Below, one piece after another: positions 33,004-51,397 of a DNA stretch of 55,929 nt. Source of the stretch: Arcobacter nitrofigilis (lineage in GTDB: Bacteria > Campylobacterota > Campylobacteria > Campylobacterales > Arcobacteraceae); the NCBI GenBank assembly GCA_020723015.1, contig DYJR01000002.1, forward strand, positions 1 to 55,929, in the 5' to 3' direction. Under the pieces are notes generated by a model, which saw only the letters and a list, made by a program, of their open reading frames with translations, was not told the DNA's origin and searched no databases. Position 1 is the stretch's first letter, and the number at the start of each line of letters is the position of its first letter. Both the position numbers and the translations under genes were made by a program.

Positions 33004-34296
33004 TTACTTAAGTGATAATAGTTTGAGTATTTTTTTTGCTTTAATATCTTTGTATTTGGTGTACTTACTTACGGTAAGGGTATCATTTTCAAATTTTAGT
33101 AGACTTAGGTTCTTTTTTCTCTCTTTTAGAACATAAGGTTTTGTCATCTTATAATACTTCACTCTTTTTTCTACCAAATCGTTATCGGGGAAAATGACGA
33201 CCGTTGGAATTAGAAATAAGTCACTAATATGATAAGTAGAAGTATCTACCGTAATTATATAATCACACTGAGAAACTATATACATAAAATCAAACAATGT
33301 TTTAGAGTATTTTGACAAATCTATATATTTGTCATTTTCCACTTTTTCTATTTTTAACGTACTAACTATCGTCTCGTCAGAGTAAGTTAAAAGTTCTTTT
33401 AGTAAAGTAGCTGTTACGTCTTTCGGTAGACTTCGCTGTATATCAGGGGAATAAGGGTGAAATAGTATCAGTTCAGATTTGCTTTTTAGCTTTACGATAT
33501 CGTCTTGTAGTTCAGAAGAAGGTTTATAAAAACTTAGGTCAAATTGGTTAAATTTTGTGTGCAACTGAATACTTTTATAATCGATACCGAATTTATATAA
33601 ATATGCATCTATAAAGTTTAATTCCCGATAAAAAGTACTTTCATTAATAGTTGAAGTATCTATATAATAATCATACTCAGACATTTTCCGGACATTTATA
33701 CATAGAGGTAAAACCTTATTTATTAGAGGTTCTTTCTCCAACAGTTCTTTATCTCTTTTGTAGTATTGGTTATCTGCACTTTCAAGTAATAAATCAATTT
33801 TTATATTTTTATATCTTTTTTGAAGAGTTTTTATGAGTACCCTTATGGCAGTTAATCCACAAAGAATTTCACCTATACCTCGTCCTACTCCACCTATGAT
33901 TGCTATTGAAATATCTTTTTTATGACTTTTTACAATGTCGTTTATATCCTGAAATTCCTCATTTCTAAATAGTTCTTTCGTACTAAGTTCAGGAATCTCA
34001 TCTAAAAAAGTCGTAAATCTTAGTTTTTGCTTTTGTAATAGAAATTCGTTTTTATTACTTACCCCTACTTCTATAGGAAAATCTTTCTGTGAAAAAACTT
34101 TTTTTTCATCTACTATGTATGTTTTGTAAGTAGTTCCAACTTTTTCAAATATTTTTTTTACTGCCTCAAAATCATGAAAGGTAGTAATATAGATATATTC
34201 ATTTTCATCATTACCTCTAATCTCTTTATTGAGTACTACTAAAGAGTTATCGGCAATTTTTATATTTATATTTTGGGATACTTTAAAAAATATCAT
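33004..34296 (-). CDS. GT9/heptosyltransferase-like protein with unassigned N-terminal region
   Basis: GGVGRGIGEILCGLTAIRVL, LILFHPYSPDIQRSLP, DYIITVDTSTYHISDLFLIPTVVIF. Confidence 0.65.
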   Translation of the reverse strand: MIFFKVSQNINIKIADNSLVVLNKEIRGNDENEYIYITTFHDFEAVKKIFEKVGTTYKTYIVDEKKVFSQKDFPIEVGVSNKNEFLLQKQKLRFTTFLDEIPELSTKELFRNEEFQDINDIVKSHKKDISIAIIGGVGRGIGEILCGLTAIRVLIKTLQKRYKNIKIDLLLESADNQYYKRDKELLEKEPLINKVLPLCINVRKMSEYDYYIDTSTINESTFYRELNFIDAYLYKFGIDYKSIQLHTKFNQFDLSFYKPSSELQDDIVKLKSKSELILFHPYSPDIQRSLPKDVTATLLKELLTYSDETIVSTLKIEKVENDKYIDLSKYSKTLFDFMYIVSQCDYIITVDTSTYHISDLFLIPTVVIFPDNDLVEKRVKYYKMTKPYVLKERKKNLSLLKFENDTLTVSKYTKYKDIKAKKILKLLSLK

Positions 34297-35567
34297 AACT
34301 CTTCGTCGGCCTGAACTCTAAAAATAGTAAGATAAGGTAATTTACAAGGGAGTTTTATAGGATTTACGTTCCCGCTATGTACACTTTCTAGGGATTTGCC
34401 TTCTTTTGTGATTATTTGTTTAAAGGTAATATAATATACGCCGTCAATAAACTCTATTTTTCCTATTTCATTATTACACAAAGGTAATATCGTATTATTC
34501 GGTGTAAAAATCTCTATCTTTTCATTTGGGTATGTTTTATACTTACAAAGAAAATGTTCACCGTCTTCTAGAACAAGTCCGCTTACTTCATAGCTACCTT
34601 TACTCATAGCATACTCTAAGTTTTGGGCATCATTTTTTTCGAAAGGTCTATGAATCAAATAAGCATCGGTAAAACCCCTATTTTTTGTGGTATGTAACTC
34701 TTTTTGATAAGAATTTGCATCAAACTTACCTTCATAATAGTCATCTATTGCATTCCTATAGGCTTTTGCCGTAACCGCTGCATAATAAGATGATTTTGTA
34801 CGACCCTCAATTTTAAGGCTATCTATCGCACCGCTTTTTAGTATTTCATCTATATGTGAAACTAGATTCATATCTTTTGCATTAAATATATATGTTCCAA
34901 TATCACTTTGTTCTTCTATTCTAAACAGTGTTCCGTGCTCTTTATTTGCCACATAAAGTTCATATTCAAAACGGCAATCGTTTGCACAGCTTCCTCTATT
35001 TGGAACTCTTCCCATTTGTACGGCACTTATTAAACATCTTCCGCTATAGGCAAAACACATAGAACCGTGTACGAAAATTTCTATTTCTAAATCAGGCAAT
35101 TTGTTTTTTATCTCAATAACGTCTTTTAGGCTTATCTCACGTGCCGCTATTATCCTTCTTACTCCCATATCGTAATATACTTGTGCATCAAGATAGTTCA
35201 TAACGTTTGCTTGAGTAGATAAATGTATAGGTATCTGTGGAGCTAGTTCTCTACAAAGTTTTACTACGCCAGGTGTTGCTACTATTATTGCATCCGGACT
35301 GAGAGAAGCTATTTTTATAATATGCTTTTTTAAAAGTTCTATTTGAGAGTTAAACGGGAAGCCGTTAACGGTAGCATATACTTTTTTACCCATAGAGTGA
35401 GCATAATCGATGCCCTCCTTAAACGTATCGTAATCAAACTCTTTACCGCTTCTTATACGTAAACTAAAATGACTTACTCCACCGTAAACGGCATCGGCAC
35501 CAAAGTTTAAAGCGATTTTTAATTTTTCTAAATTCCCGGCAGGTGAAAGTAATTCTACTTTTTTCAT
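34293..35567 (-). CDS. Peptidase U32 family protein
   Basis: MKKVELLSPAGNLEKLKIALNFGADAVYGG, NRGSCANDCRFEYEL; start trimmed from 35612. Confidence 0.93.
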   Translation of the reverse strand: MKKVELLSPAGNLEKLKIALNFGADAVYGGVSHFSLRIRSGKEFDYDTFKEGIDYAHSMGKKVYATVNGFPFNSQIELLKKHIIKIASLSPDAIIVATPGVVKLCRELAPQIPIHLSTQANVMNYLDAQVYYDMGVRRIIAAREISLKDVIEIKNKLPDLEIEIFVHGSMCFAYSGRCLISAVQMGRVPNRGSCANDCRFEYELYVANKEHGTLFRIEEQSDIGTYIFNAKDMNLVSHIDEILKSGAIDSLKIEGRTKSSYYAAVTAKAYRNAIDDYYEGKFDANSYQKELHTTKNRGFTDAYLIHRPFEKNDAQNLEYAMSKGSYEVSGLVLEDGEHFLCKYKTYPNEKIEIFTPNNTILPLCNNEIGKIEFIDGVYYITFKQIITKEGKSLESVHSGNVNPIKLPCKLPYLTIFRVQADEEL

Positions 35568-35769
35568 TATAATCCTAAAAAGCTTTTTTAATTTTTGTAA
35601 ATTATTATACACTATACTCTATAAATAGTTGGTAAAATGACATTTTTTGTAATTTATAGCTTTTTTTGAAATTTAAGTTAAATTTAAGTCAAAATATGCA
35701 AAAAGTTACACATTTTATACGCGTTTTATAATATAATTTTGCAAAAATAGTAAAAGTGTTAGGAAGCAT

Positions 35770-36420
35770 ATGAAAATAATTCTTATTGAAGATGATATCT
35801 ATTTAAATACTTTGATATGTGATGTGTTAATGTCTCAAGGGTATGAGGTGGATGCATTTGCAGACGGAGCAAAAGCTTTAAAGGCTATAGAAAAAGACTA
35901 TGATTTATATATAGTCGATTTGTTTTTGCCTAATGTCGGTGGATTTGAAATATCTAAAAAAATCAAAGAAGTATCCGGTACCGCACCTATAATAGTTATA
36001 AGTGCAGAGGATAATATCGATGTTATATTAAAAGCGTATGATTTGGGATGTCAGGATTATATTAAAAAACCTTTTCACGTCAAGGAACTTCTTGCAAAAG
36101 TTTCTTTGATATTACAGACAAAGCCTTTATCTCAGATTAAACTTACGAAAAATTGTTCTTACGATACAAAGTCCAAATTATTGGTTGTAGACGGTGCCGT
36201 TGTACCGTTGACGCAAAAAGAGACGATGATGTTACATCTTTTAGTAATGAATATAGGTATGACCGTTTCAAATGAGGAAGCGGAAAAATACATATGGGGT
36301 GACCATATGGGTAATGGTTATGTGAGACAACTGATAAGTAAACTTAGAAAGAAAATAGGTTGTGTTCAAATTTTTAATCATTCAGGTAACGGATATAGGT
36401 TGGAATTAGATGCATCATAA
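35770..36420 (+). CDS. OmpR-type response regulator
   Basis: Receiver (IIEDDIYLN...YIVDLFLPNVGG...VISAEDN...KKPF) and winged-helix domain. Confidence 0.92.
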   Translation: MKIILIEDDIYLNTLICDVLMSQGYEVDAFADGAKALKAIEKDYDLYIVDLFLPNVGGFEISKKIKEVSGTAPIIVISAEDNIDVILKAYDLGCQDYIKKPFHVKELLAKVSLILQTKPLSQIKLTKNCSYDTKSKLLVVDGAVVPLTQKETMMLHLLVMNIGMTVSNEEAEKYIWGDHMGNGYVRQLISKLRKKIGCVQIFNHSGNGYRLELDAS

Positions 36421-36604
36421 ATTAAACAAAGTCAATTTCGATTTCCTTCGTTACTATTATATAGACGATAATTCGTTTTTGTTGGATCGTAAAGGAGTAT
36501 CGACGGCTTTGATTATGAGAGAATTAAGTCAAATTGTACATATTTTAGAAGAATATGATATGCGTTTTGAAGTGGACGGTGGCTACAATATCCATCTTTT
36601 TTGA
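36410..36604 (+). CDS. Small hypothetical protein overlapping response-regulator 3' end
   Basis: 64 aa ORF, 11-nt overlap, same strand. Confidence 0.4.
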   Translation: MHHKLNKVNFDFLRYYYIDDNSFLLDRKGVSTALIMRELSQIVHILEEYDMRFEVDGGYNIHLF

Positions 36605-36643
36605 GTTTTTTGCAAAAAAAATTGAAATTTCTTCAAAACCCCC

Positions 36644-36672
36644 TTGACAAATGATTTTTTTTTTAGTATAAT
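36644..36672 (+). promoter_or_regulatory. Consensus sigma70-type promoter upstream of tRNA/tuf cluster
   Basis: TTGACA-17 bp-TATAAT. Confidence 0.85.
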
Positions 36673-36724
36673 TTTGTCACTTTTTTTAAACAGCATTGTT
36701 TTAAAGAAGAGGCTTTCAGTAGAA

Positions 36725-36800
36725 GCTGGTGTAGCTCAGTTGGTAGAGCAGCTGATTTGTAATCAGCAGGTCGGGGGTTCAAGTCCCTTCACCAGCTCCA
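36725..36800 (+). tRNA. tRNA-Thr(TGT)
   Basis: Cloverleaf with GCTGGT/ACCAGC acceptor, anticodon TGT, encoded CCA. Confidence 0.93.
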
Positions 36801-36859
36801 TTTTGTTGTTTATGCGTGATTTATTGAAATCAGCGCTGGACCATATTGATATTACTAGA

Positions 36860-36944
36860 GGTGAGGTTGGAGAGCGGTCAAATCCAGGAGACTGTAAATC
36901 TCCCGCTTATAGCTTCGAAGGTTCAAATCCTTCTCTCACCACCA
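36860..36944 (+). tRNA. tRNA-Tyr(GTA)
   Basis: Class II cloverleaf with long variable arm, anticodon GTA, encoded CCA. Confidence 0.93.
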
Positions 36945-36953
36945 CTTTATGAT

Positions 36954-37030
36954 GCGGGTGTAGCTCAGTTGGCTAGAGCTTCTGCCTTCCAAGCAGATTG
37001 TCGCGCGTTCGAGTCGCGTCACCCGCTCCA
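36954..37030 (+). tRNA. tRNA-Gly(TCC)
   Basis: GCGGGTG acceptor, anticodon TCC, encoded CCA. Confidence 0.93.
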
Positions 37031-37179
37031 TATTTTACGATTGATATTGATAATGGGAGCTGAGTTATACGCATCTTTTTATATAACTCTAAATCTATTC
37101 CCTAATACAATCTTTTTTTCGTTGTTAAAAACCTATGGGCTTTAATAAAAATTAAAGTAATGTGTTTAATACGGCAAAT

Positions 37180-37254
<75 letters not shown>

Positions 37255-37325
37255 GCTCTAAGTTATATCCACATCTGTAAAAACTGAATATATTTTTTAG
37301 TTTTTAGAGGTGTGTCCTCATAATT

Positions 37326-37367
37326 CCCTCTGATTAGATTAGCTATTTGGCTTATCTACTCAGAGGG
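37326..37367 (+). ncRNA. Structured tuf leader hairpin
   Basis: CCCTCTGA tt AGATTAGC tattt GGCTTATCT ac TCAGAGGG, two stacked stems. Confidence 0.5.
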
Positions 37368-37398
37368 CAAAAGCTTTAAATTTTAAAAAGGAAATAAG

Positions 37399-38598
37399 AT
37401 GGCTAAAGAAAAGTTTTCTAGAAATAAACCACACGTAAATATTGGTACTATAGGTCACGTTGACCATGGTAAAACAACATTAACAGCTGCTATTTCAGCA
37501 GTACTTGCAACAAAAGGTCTTTGTGAAATGAAAGACTACGATAATATCGATAACGCTCCTGAAGAGAGAGAAAGAGGTATTACGATAGCAACTTCTCACA
37601 TTGAGTATGAAACAGAAAATAGACACTATGCTCACGTTGACTGCCCGGGTCACGCGGACTACGTTAAAAACATGATTACAGGTGCTGCTCAAATGGACGG
37701 TGCTATCCTAGTTGTTTCTGCAGCTGATGGTCCAATGCCGCAAACAAGAGAGCATATCCTTCTTTCTAAACAAGTTGGTGTTCCATATATCGTTGTTTTC
37801 ATGAACAAAGCAGATATGGTTGATGACGAAGAGTTATTAGAATTAGTTGAAATGGAAATAAGAGAACTTTTAAGTTCATATGATTTCCCTGGTGATGATA
37901 CTCCAATCGTAGCAGGTTCAGCTCTACAAGCTTTAAATGAAGCTAAAGCAGGAAATGTTGGTGAGTGGGGACAAAAAATTCTTGCTCTTATGGATGCAGT
38001 TGATAGCTATATCCCAACTCCACAAAGAGATACTGATAAAGATTTCTTGATGCCAATTGAGGACGTTTTCTCAATCGCAGGAAGAGGAACCGTTGTTACA
38101 GGTAGAATTGAAAGAGGAACTATTAAACTTGCTGAGACTATCGAAATAGTTGGTATGAGAGATACTCAAACTACAACTGTTACCGGTATAGAAATGTTCA
38201 GAAAAGAAATGGAACAAGGTGTTGCAGGTGATAACTGTGGTATTCTTTTAAGAGGTATCAAAAAAGATGACGTACAAAGAGGTCAAGTTCTTTGTAAACC
38301 AAAATCAATTACACCACACACAAAATTCGAGTGTGAAGTTTATATCCTTTCAAAAGAAGAGGGTGGAAGACATACTCCATTCTTCAGCGGTTATAGACCA
38401 CAATTTTATGTAAGAACTACAGACGTTACAGGTTCAGTAACATTACCTGAAGGTACGGAAATGGTTATGCCTGGTGATAACGTTAAAATGACTGTTGAAC
38501 TAGTTGCTCCAATCGCTATGGAAGATCAAACAAGATTTGCTATTAGAGAAGGTGGAAGAACTGTAGGTGCTGGAGTTGTTTCTAAAATTCTTGCATAA
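37399..38598 (+). CDS. tuf: Elongation factor Tu
   Basis: [32 protein letters not shown]. Confidence 0.97.
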   Translation: MAKEKFSRNKPHVNIGTIGHVDHGKTTLTAAISAVLATKGLCEMKDYDNIDNAPEERERGITIATSHIEYETENRHYAHVDCPGHADYVKNMITGAAQMDGAILVVSAADGPMPQTREHILLSKQVGVPYIVVFMNKADMVDDEELLELVEMEIRELLSSYDFPGDDTPIVAGSALQALNEAKAGNVGEWGQKILALMDAVDSYIPTPQRDTDKDFLMPIEDVFSIAGRGTVVTGRIERGTIKLAETIEIVGMRDTQTTTVTGIEMFRKEMEQGVAGDNCGILLRGIKKDDVQRGQVLCKPKSITPHTKFECEVYILSKEEGGRHTPFFSGYRPQFYVRTTDVTGSVTLPEGTEMVMPGDNVKMTVELVAPIAMEDQTRFAIREGGRTVGAGVVSKILA

Positions 38599-38626
38599 TC
38601 GCATATAAAGAAACAAAGGTAAAACT

Positions 38627-38797
38627 ATGGCAAAAGGTATAAGAATTAAAATAGGATTAAAATGCCAAGAAAGTGGAGATATTAACTACACTACTTGGAA
38701 AAATCCTAAAACTCACACTGAAAAGTTTGAGGTTAGAAAGTATAATCCAAAACTTAAGAAACATACAATTCACAAAGAAGTGAAGTTAAAATCTTAA
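38627..38797 (+). CDS. rpmG: 50S ribosomal protein L33
   Basis: Manually translated, below track cutoff: [56 protein letters not shown]. Confidence 0.93.
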   Translation: MAKGIRIKIGLKCQESGDINYTTWKNPKTHTEKFEVRKYNPKLKKHTIHKEVKLKS

Positions 38798-38803
38798 GAA
38801 AAA

Positions 38804-38871
38804 GTTGCTAAGTGCTAAGTTACTAAGTACTGAGTTTTTTCTCAGTACCTCAGTACCTTAGTATCTCAGTA
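38804..38871. repeat. Heptamer/octamer-period inverted array between rpmG and tRNA-Trp
   Basis: gttgctaagtgctaagttactaagtactgag tttttt ctcagtacctcagtaccttagtatctcag. Confidence 0.8.
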
Positions 38872-38880
38872 ATTTCCCAT

Positions 38881-38956
38881 AGGCCAATAGCTCCAATGGT
38901 AGAGCATCGGATTCCAAATCCGAGTGGTGGGGGTTCGAGTCCCTCTTGGCCTGCCA
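38881..38956 (+). tRNA. tRNA-Trp(CCA)
   Basis: AGGCCAA acceptor, anticodon CCA, encoded CCA end. Confidence 0.93.
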
Positions 38957-38998
38957 CTTATAATAAAAATATTTTGATAATTAACACAAAGGTATAAA

Positions 38999-39181
38999 GT
39001 GAACAAGCTAGTATCATATTATCGTAACTCTAAAGAAGAATTAGCAAAAGTTATATTCCCTATTAAAGAACAAGTAAGAAGTGCGTATCTTTCAGTATTC
39101 GTAGTTGTTACTGTTATAACTTTGTTTTTAGCTTTAGTAGACTTGATAATGTCGTTTACTTTATCATCTTTTATAGGATAA
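38999..39181 (+). CDS. secE: Preprotein translocase subunit SecE (GTG start)
   Basis: 60 aa, single TM, position before nusG. Confidence 0.9.
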   Translation: MNKLVSYYRNSKEELAKVIFPIKEQVRSAYLSVFVVVTVITLFLALVDLIMSFTLSSFIG

Positions 39182-39184
39182 CTA

Positions 39185-39712
39185 ATGGCACATAAATGGT
39201 ATGCAATTCAAACACACTCAGGGAGTGAACTTTCTGTAAAAAGAGCATTAGAAAAATTGGCTTCGGAAATGGGTGATGGTAAAATAGCAGAAGTTATCGT
39301 ACCGACGGAAGATCTTATAGAAGTAAAAAAGAACAAAAAAGTAATCATAGAAAAACCACTTTATCCTGCGTACGCATTTGCAAAAATTGATTTAGATATT
39401 GCTTTATGGCATAGAATCCAGTCAATGTCAAAGGTAGGTAGATTTATCGGTGAGTCTAAAAAACCGACTCCACTATCAGATAAAGACATCAACCAAATTT
39501 TAGAAAAAGTAAACAATAGAACTGCTCCAAAACCTAAGGTTTCATTCCAAAACGGTGAGACTGTAAGAATAAATGAAGGACCGTTTGCTAACTTTAACGG
39601 GGTAGTAGATGATTTTGATTTAAGTTCAGGGCAATTAAAATTGAATGTTTCTATTTTTGGAAGAAATACTCCGGTGGAAATCTCTTATACGCAAGTAGAA
39701 AGAATCATATAA
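39185..39712 (+). CDS. nusG: Transcription termination/antitermination factor NusG
   Basis: KWYAIQTHSGSELSVKRAL, KOW region GPFANFNGVV. Confidence 0.95.
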   Translation: MAHKWYAIQTHSGSELSVKRALEKLASEMGDGKIAEVIVPTEDLIEVKKNKKVIIEKPLYPAYAFAKIDLDIALWHRIQSMSKVGRFIGESKKPTPLSDKDINQILEKVNNRTAPKPKVSFQNGETVRINEGPFANFNGVVDDFDLSSGQLKLNVSIFGRNTPVEISYTQVERII

Positions 39713-39724
39713 TGAAAATTTTGG

Positions 39725-39768
39725 GTTGATTCTGTAAATTGATTTTTAAATCAATTTGTAGAGTCAAC
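39725..39768 (+). ncRNA. Long hairpin in nusG-rplK spacer
   Basis: GTTGATTCTGTAAATTGATTTT/TAAATCAATTTGTAGAGTCAAC. Confidence 0.6.
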
Positions 39769-39803
39769 TCTCTATGTAAAAAAATTTAAGAAGGAAACAA
39801 TAG

Positions 39804-40226
39804 ATGGCAAAAAAAGTATTCGGTAAAATAAAACTGCAAATACCTGCTGGTGCTGCAAATCCATCACCTCCGGTTGGACCTGCTCTTGGTCAAAGAGGTG
39901 TTAATATTATGGAATTTTGTAAAGCATTTAATGAAAAAACAAAAGAAATGGCTGGGTTTAGAATTCCGGTTGAGATCACTGTTTATACAGACAAAAGTTT
40001 TACATTCATAACAAAAAAACCTCCAATGACTGAGCTTATTAAAAAAGCTGCAAACATTAAATCAGGAAGTGATAATCCACTAAAGAAAAAAGTTGGAAAA
40101 TTAACTAAAGACCAAGTTATGGAAATAGTAAAACAAAAAATTGCTGACCTTAATACGAAAGACCTTGAAAAAGCGGCTAAAATAGTTGAAGGTAGTGCAA
40201 GAAGTATAGGTATTACTATAGAGTAA
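39804..40226 (+). CDS. rplK: 50S ribosomal protein L11
   Basis: [35 protein letters not shown]. Confidence 0.97.
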   Translation: MAKKVFGKIKLQIPAGAANPSPPVGPALGQRGVNIMEFCKAFNEKTKEMAGFRIPVEITVYTDKSFTFITKKPPMTELIKKAANIKSGSDNPLKKKVGKLTKDQVMEIVKQKIADLNTKDLEKAAKIVEGSARSIGITIE

Positions 40227-40327
40227 TAAAATTTAAAGAAGGTATTAGAAACTAGGTTTTTAATTCTCTTTATCCTAACCGCTTGGATTAAAGCGGTAGC
40301 AATAAAAACTTTGCGGAGAAAAATAAA

Positions 40328-41029
40328 ATGGCAAAAAATTCAAAAAGATATAAAGCGTTATTAGAAAAAGTTGATAATAGTAAAGAATATGCATTAGCGG
40401 ATGCTGTTGCATTGGTAAAAGATTTAAAATCTGCTAAATTCGACGAAAGTGTTGAGGTTGCATTAAATCTTAACGTTGACCCAAGACATGCTGATCAAAT
40501 GATTAGAGGTTCGGTAGTTCTTCCAAACGGTACGGGTAAAACTGTAAGAGTAGGTGTATTTGCTAAAGGTTTAAAAGCTGATGAAGCAAAAGCTGCAGGT
40601 GCTGATGTTGTTGGAGCTGATGATTTAGTAGAAGCTATCCAAGCAGGAAATATTAATTTTGATATATTAATAGCAACTCCTGATACAATGGGTCTAGTCG
40701 GTAAAGTAGGTAGAATATTAGGACCAAAAGGTCTTATGCCGAATCCAAAAACAGGTACCGTAACAATGGACGTGACAAAAGCTGTTAACGATGCTAAAGG
40801 TGGGCAAGTTACATATAGAGTTGACAAAAAAGGTAATATGCACGCAGGTGTCGGTAAAGCATCTTTTAGTACAGAAGCATTGTTAGAAAACGTTGCTGCG
40901 TTTGTTAAAGCTATTAACAGACAAAAACCAAGTACTGCAAAAGGTAAATATATAACTAATGCTGCACTTTCACTTACAATGAGTCCATCTGTAAGAGTCA
41001 ATGCTCAAGAGTTAATAGACTTAAGATAA
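40328..41029 (+). CDS. rplA: 50S ribosomal protein L1
   Basis: [28 protein letters not shown]. Confidence 0.97.
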   Translation: MAKNSKRYKALLEKVDNSKEYALADAVALVKDLKSAKFDESVEVALNLNVDPRHADQMIRGSVVLPNGTGKTVRVGVFAKGLKADEAKAAGADVVGADDLVEAIQAGNINFDILIATPDTMGLVGKVGRILGPKGLMPNPKTGTVTMDVTKAVNDAKGGQVTYRVDKKGNMHAGVGKASFSTEALLENVAAFVKAINRQKPSTAKGKYITNAALSLTMSPSVRVNAQELIDLR

Positions 41030-41034
41030 TTTTA

Positions 41035-41135
41035 TAAAAAGCCGTGAGCTTTATCTTAAAACTGAAGACAGTAGGTAAAAAGCACCTCCGTTTTTTGTAA
41101 GACCTACCGAAGTTGGAAGTTTTGAAAGGAGGAAG
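41035..41135 (+). promoter_or_regulatory. Putative L10 leader region upstream of rplJ
   Basis: Position between rplA and rplJ; gtaggtaaaaagcacctccgttttttgtaagacctac base-pairing segment. Confidence 0.5.
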
Positions 41136-41139
41136 AAAG

Positions 41140-41628
41140 ATGACTAGAGAACAAAAAAGAGAAATATTAAGCTTTTTAGAAGGCCAATTCAAAGAGTCTC
41201 AAGCTATCGTTGTTTGTGATTACAAAGGTCTAACGCATAGAGAACTTGAAGATTTAAGAGCTATGGCTAGGGATGCTGATTGTAAGGTTCAAGTTGCGAA
41301 AAACACTCTTGTAGAAATAGCTGTTAAAAATGCAGGTTTAGAAGAGATTACTTTAACCGGTACTAATATTTTTATTTGGTCAAGTGATCAAATCAGTGCT
41401 TGTAAAGTTGCTGATAAGTTCGCAATGGCTACAAAAGATAAATTAACAATCAAATCAGGTGTTATCGAAGGTAAATTCGCTGATGCTAAAAGAGTTAATG
41501 CGTTTGCTAAACTACCTGGTAGAGAAGAACTTCTTGGAATGTTATTATCTGTTTGGACGGCTCCTGCAAGAAATTTTGTTACAGGGCTTGACAATCTTAA
41601 AAAGAAAAAAGAAGAAGAGGCTGCTTAA
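41140..41628 (+). CDS. rplJ: 50S ribosomal protein L10
   Basis: MTREQKREILSFLEGQFKESQAIVVCDYKGL; start trimmed from 41113. Confidence 0.96.
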   Translation: MTREQKREILSFLEGQFKESQAIVVCDYKGLTHRELEDLRAMARDADCKVQVAKNTLVEIAVKNAGLEEITLTGTNIFIWSSDQISACKVADKFAMATKDKLTIKSGVIEGKFADAKRVNAFAKLPGREELLGMLLSVWTAPARNFVTGLDNLKKKKEEEAA

Positions 41629-41681
41629 TTGCAGTTTAATATAAAAAACAAAAATTGATAAAAAATTAAAAAGGACATAAA

Positions 41682-42056
41682 ATGGCAATTACTAAAGAAG
41701 ATGTATTAGAATTCATCTCAAACCTTAGTGTTTTAGAATTATCAGAGCTTGTAAAAGAGTTCGAAGAAAAATTTGGTGTATCTGCTCAACCGACTGTTGT
41801 AGCTGGTGCAGGTGTTGCAGTTGCTGCTGAAGCTACTGAAGAGAAAACAGAATTTGATGTTATCATCAAAGATTCTGGAGATAAAAAAATCAACGTTATT
41901 AAAGTTATTAGAGAGTTAACAGGTCTTGGCTTAAAAGAAGCAAAAGATGCTGCTGAGCAAACTCCTTCAACAATAAAAGAAGGTATCTCTAAAGCTGACG
42001 CTGAAGCTGCAAAAGCTAAGTTAGAAGAAGCTGGAGCTAAAGTAGAAATTAAGTAA
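41682..42056 (+). CDS. rplL: 50S ribosomal protein L7/L12
   Basis: [35 protein letters not shown]. Confidence 0.97.
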   Translation: MAITKEDVLEFISNLSVLELSELVKEFEEKFGVSAQPTVVAGAGVAVAAEATEEKTEFDVIIKDSGDKKINVIKVIRELTGLGLKEAKDAAEQTPSTIKEGISKADAEAAKAKLEEAGAKVEIK

Positions 42057-42069
42057 TTTCTGCTGTTAA

Positions 42070-42094
42070 GGGAGCATTTAAGCTCCTTTTTTTT
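42070..42094 (+). terminator. Terminator/attenuator-like hairpin after rplL
   Basis: GGAGC atttaa GCTCC followed by T8. Confidence 0.75.
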
Positions 42095-42095
42095 G

Positions 42096-42160
42096 AGCAC
42101 CTCAAACAATGTACAAAGCTAAAAAAGTCTTTTTTTTGGTTGTGTATTGTTAGGGGTGCT
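42096..42160 (+). ncRNA. Second long hairpin in rplL-rpoB spacer
   Basis: AGCACCTC-AACAATGTACAA ... TTGTGTATTGTT-GGGGTGCT then T-rich. Confidence 0.65.
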
Positions 42161-42217
42161 TTTTGCGCTTAAAATCATTTTTTTAAAATGGTGTAGCAAA
42201 AACTCACAAAATATTAA

Positions 42218-50903
<8,686 letters not shown>

Positions 50904-50925
50904 TAACCAAGAGTAATCTTGGTTA

Positions 50926-51318
50926 TTGCACACCATGGAAAATCTATATATTTTACTAGCTGTTTTTGTAGCTTTAGAGCTTTATGAAACTACTTGGCAA
51001 AAATCAAAGACATTTTTTGGACTAATAGAAAAAAATCTTTATTTTTATAAGAAGGGAATTTTTACTTATCTGAGTATGAATCCCACTTTTTTTTATACTA
51101 TCTTTCTTATATTCGGTATGGGATATGATGAATTTTGGATGTTAAGTATTTTTGTCCTCAAATTTGTGGATATTCTTTTTAGGTTATATATTATGCAAAA
51201 AATATCAAATAATGAGGATTTGGAGATATTACTTAGTAGTGATATGCAAATGAATCTATTTTTGAGATATTTTAATGTTGTGATATATCCTAGTCTTTTT
51301 CTCATTTCTACTTTTTAG
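50926..51318 (+). CDS. Hypothetical membrane protein
   Basis: 130 aa, several TM segments. Confidence 0.6.
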   Translation: MHTMENLYILLAVFVALELYETTWQKSKTFFGLIEKNLYFYKKGIFTYLSMNPTFFYTIFLIFGMGYDEFWMLSIFVLKFVDILFRLYIMQKISNNEDLEILLSSDMQMNLFLRYFNVVIYPSLFLISTF

Positions 51319-51337
51319 CTACAATTTGGTAGAATAT

Positions 51338-51374
51338 TAGTACAGTGCTAGGTTTTAAAAACTCGGTACTAAGT
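51338..51374. repeat. Small TAGTAC...GTACTAAG inverted array
   Basis: ttagtacagtgctaggttttaaaaactcggtactaag. Confidence 0.5.
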
Positions 51375-51397
51375 AAGCAAAATCAATGGAGTAATGT

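Noticed and set aside
36644-37145. ORFs spanning the tRNA cluster (36644-36952, 36846-37145)
   Set aside because: They translate through well-formed tRNA genes; spurious.
40495-41001. Minus-strand 168-aa ORF inside rplA
   Set aside because: Antisense to rplA with shadow-ORF composition; no independent support.
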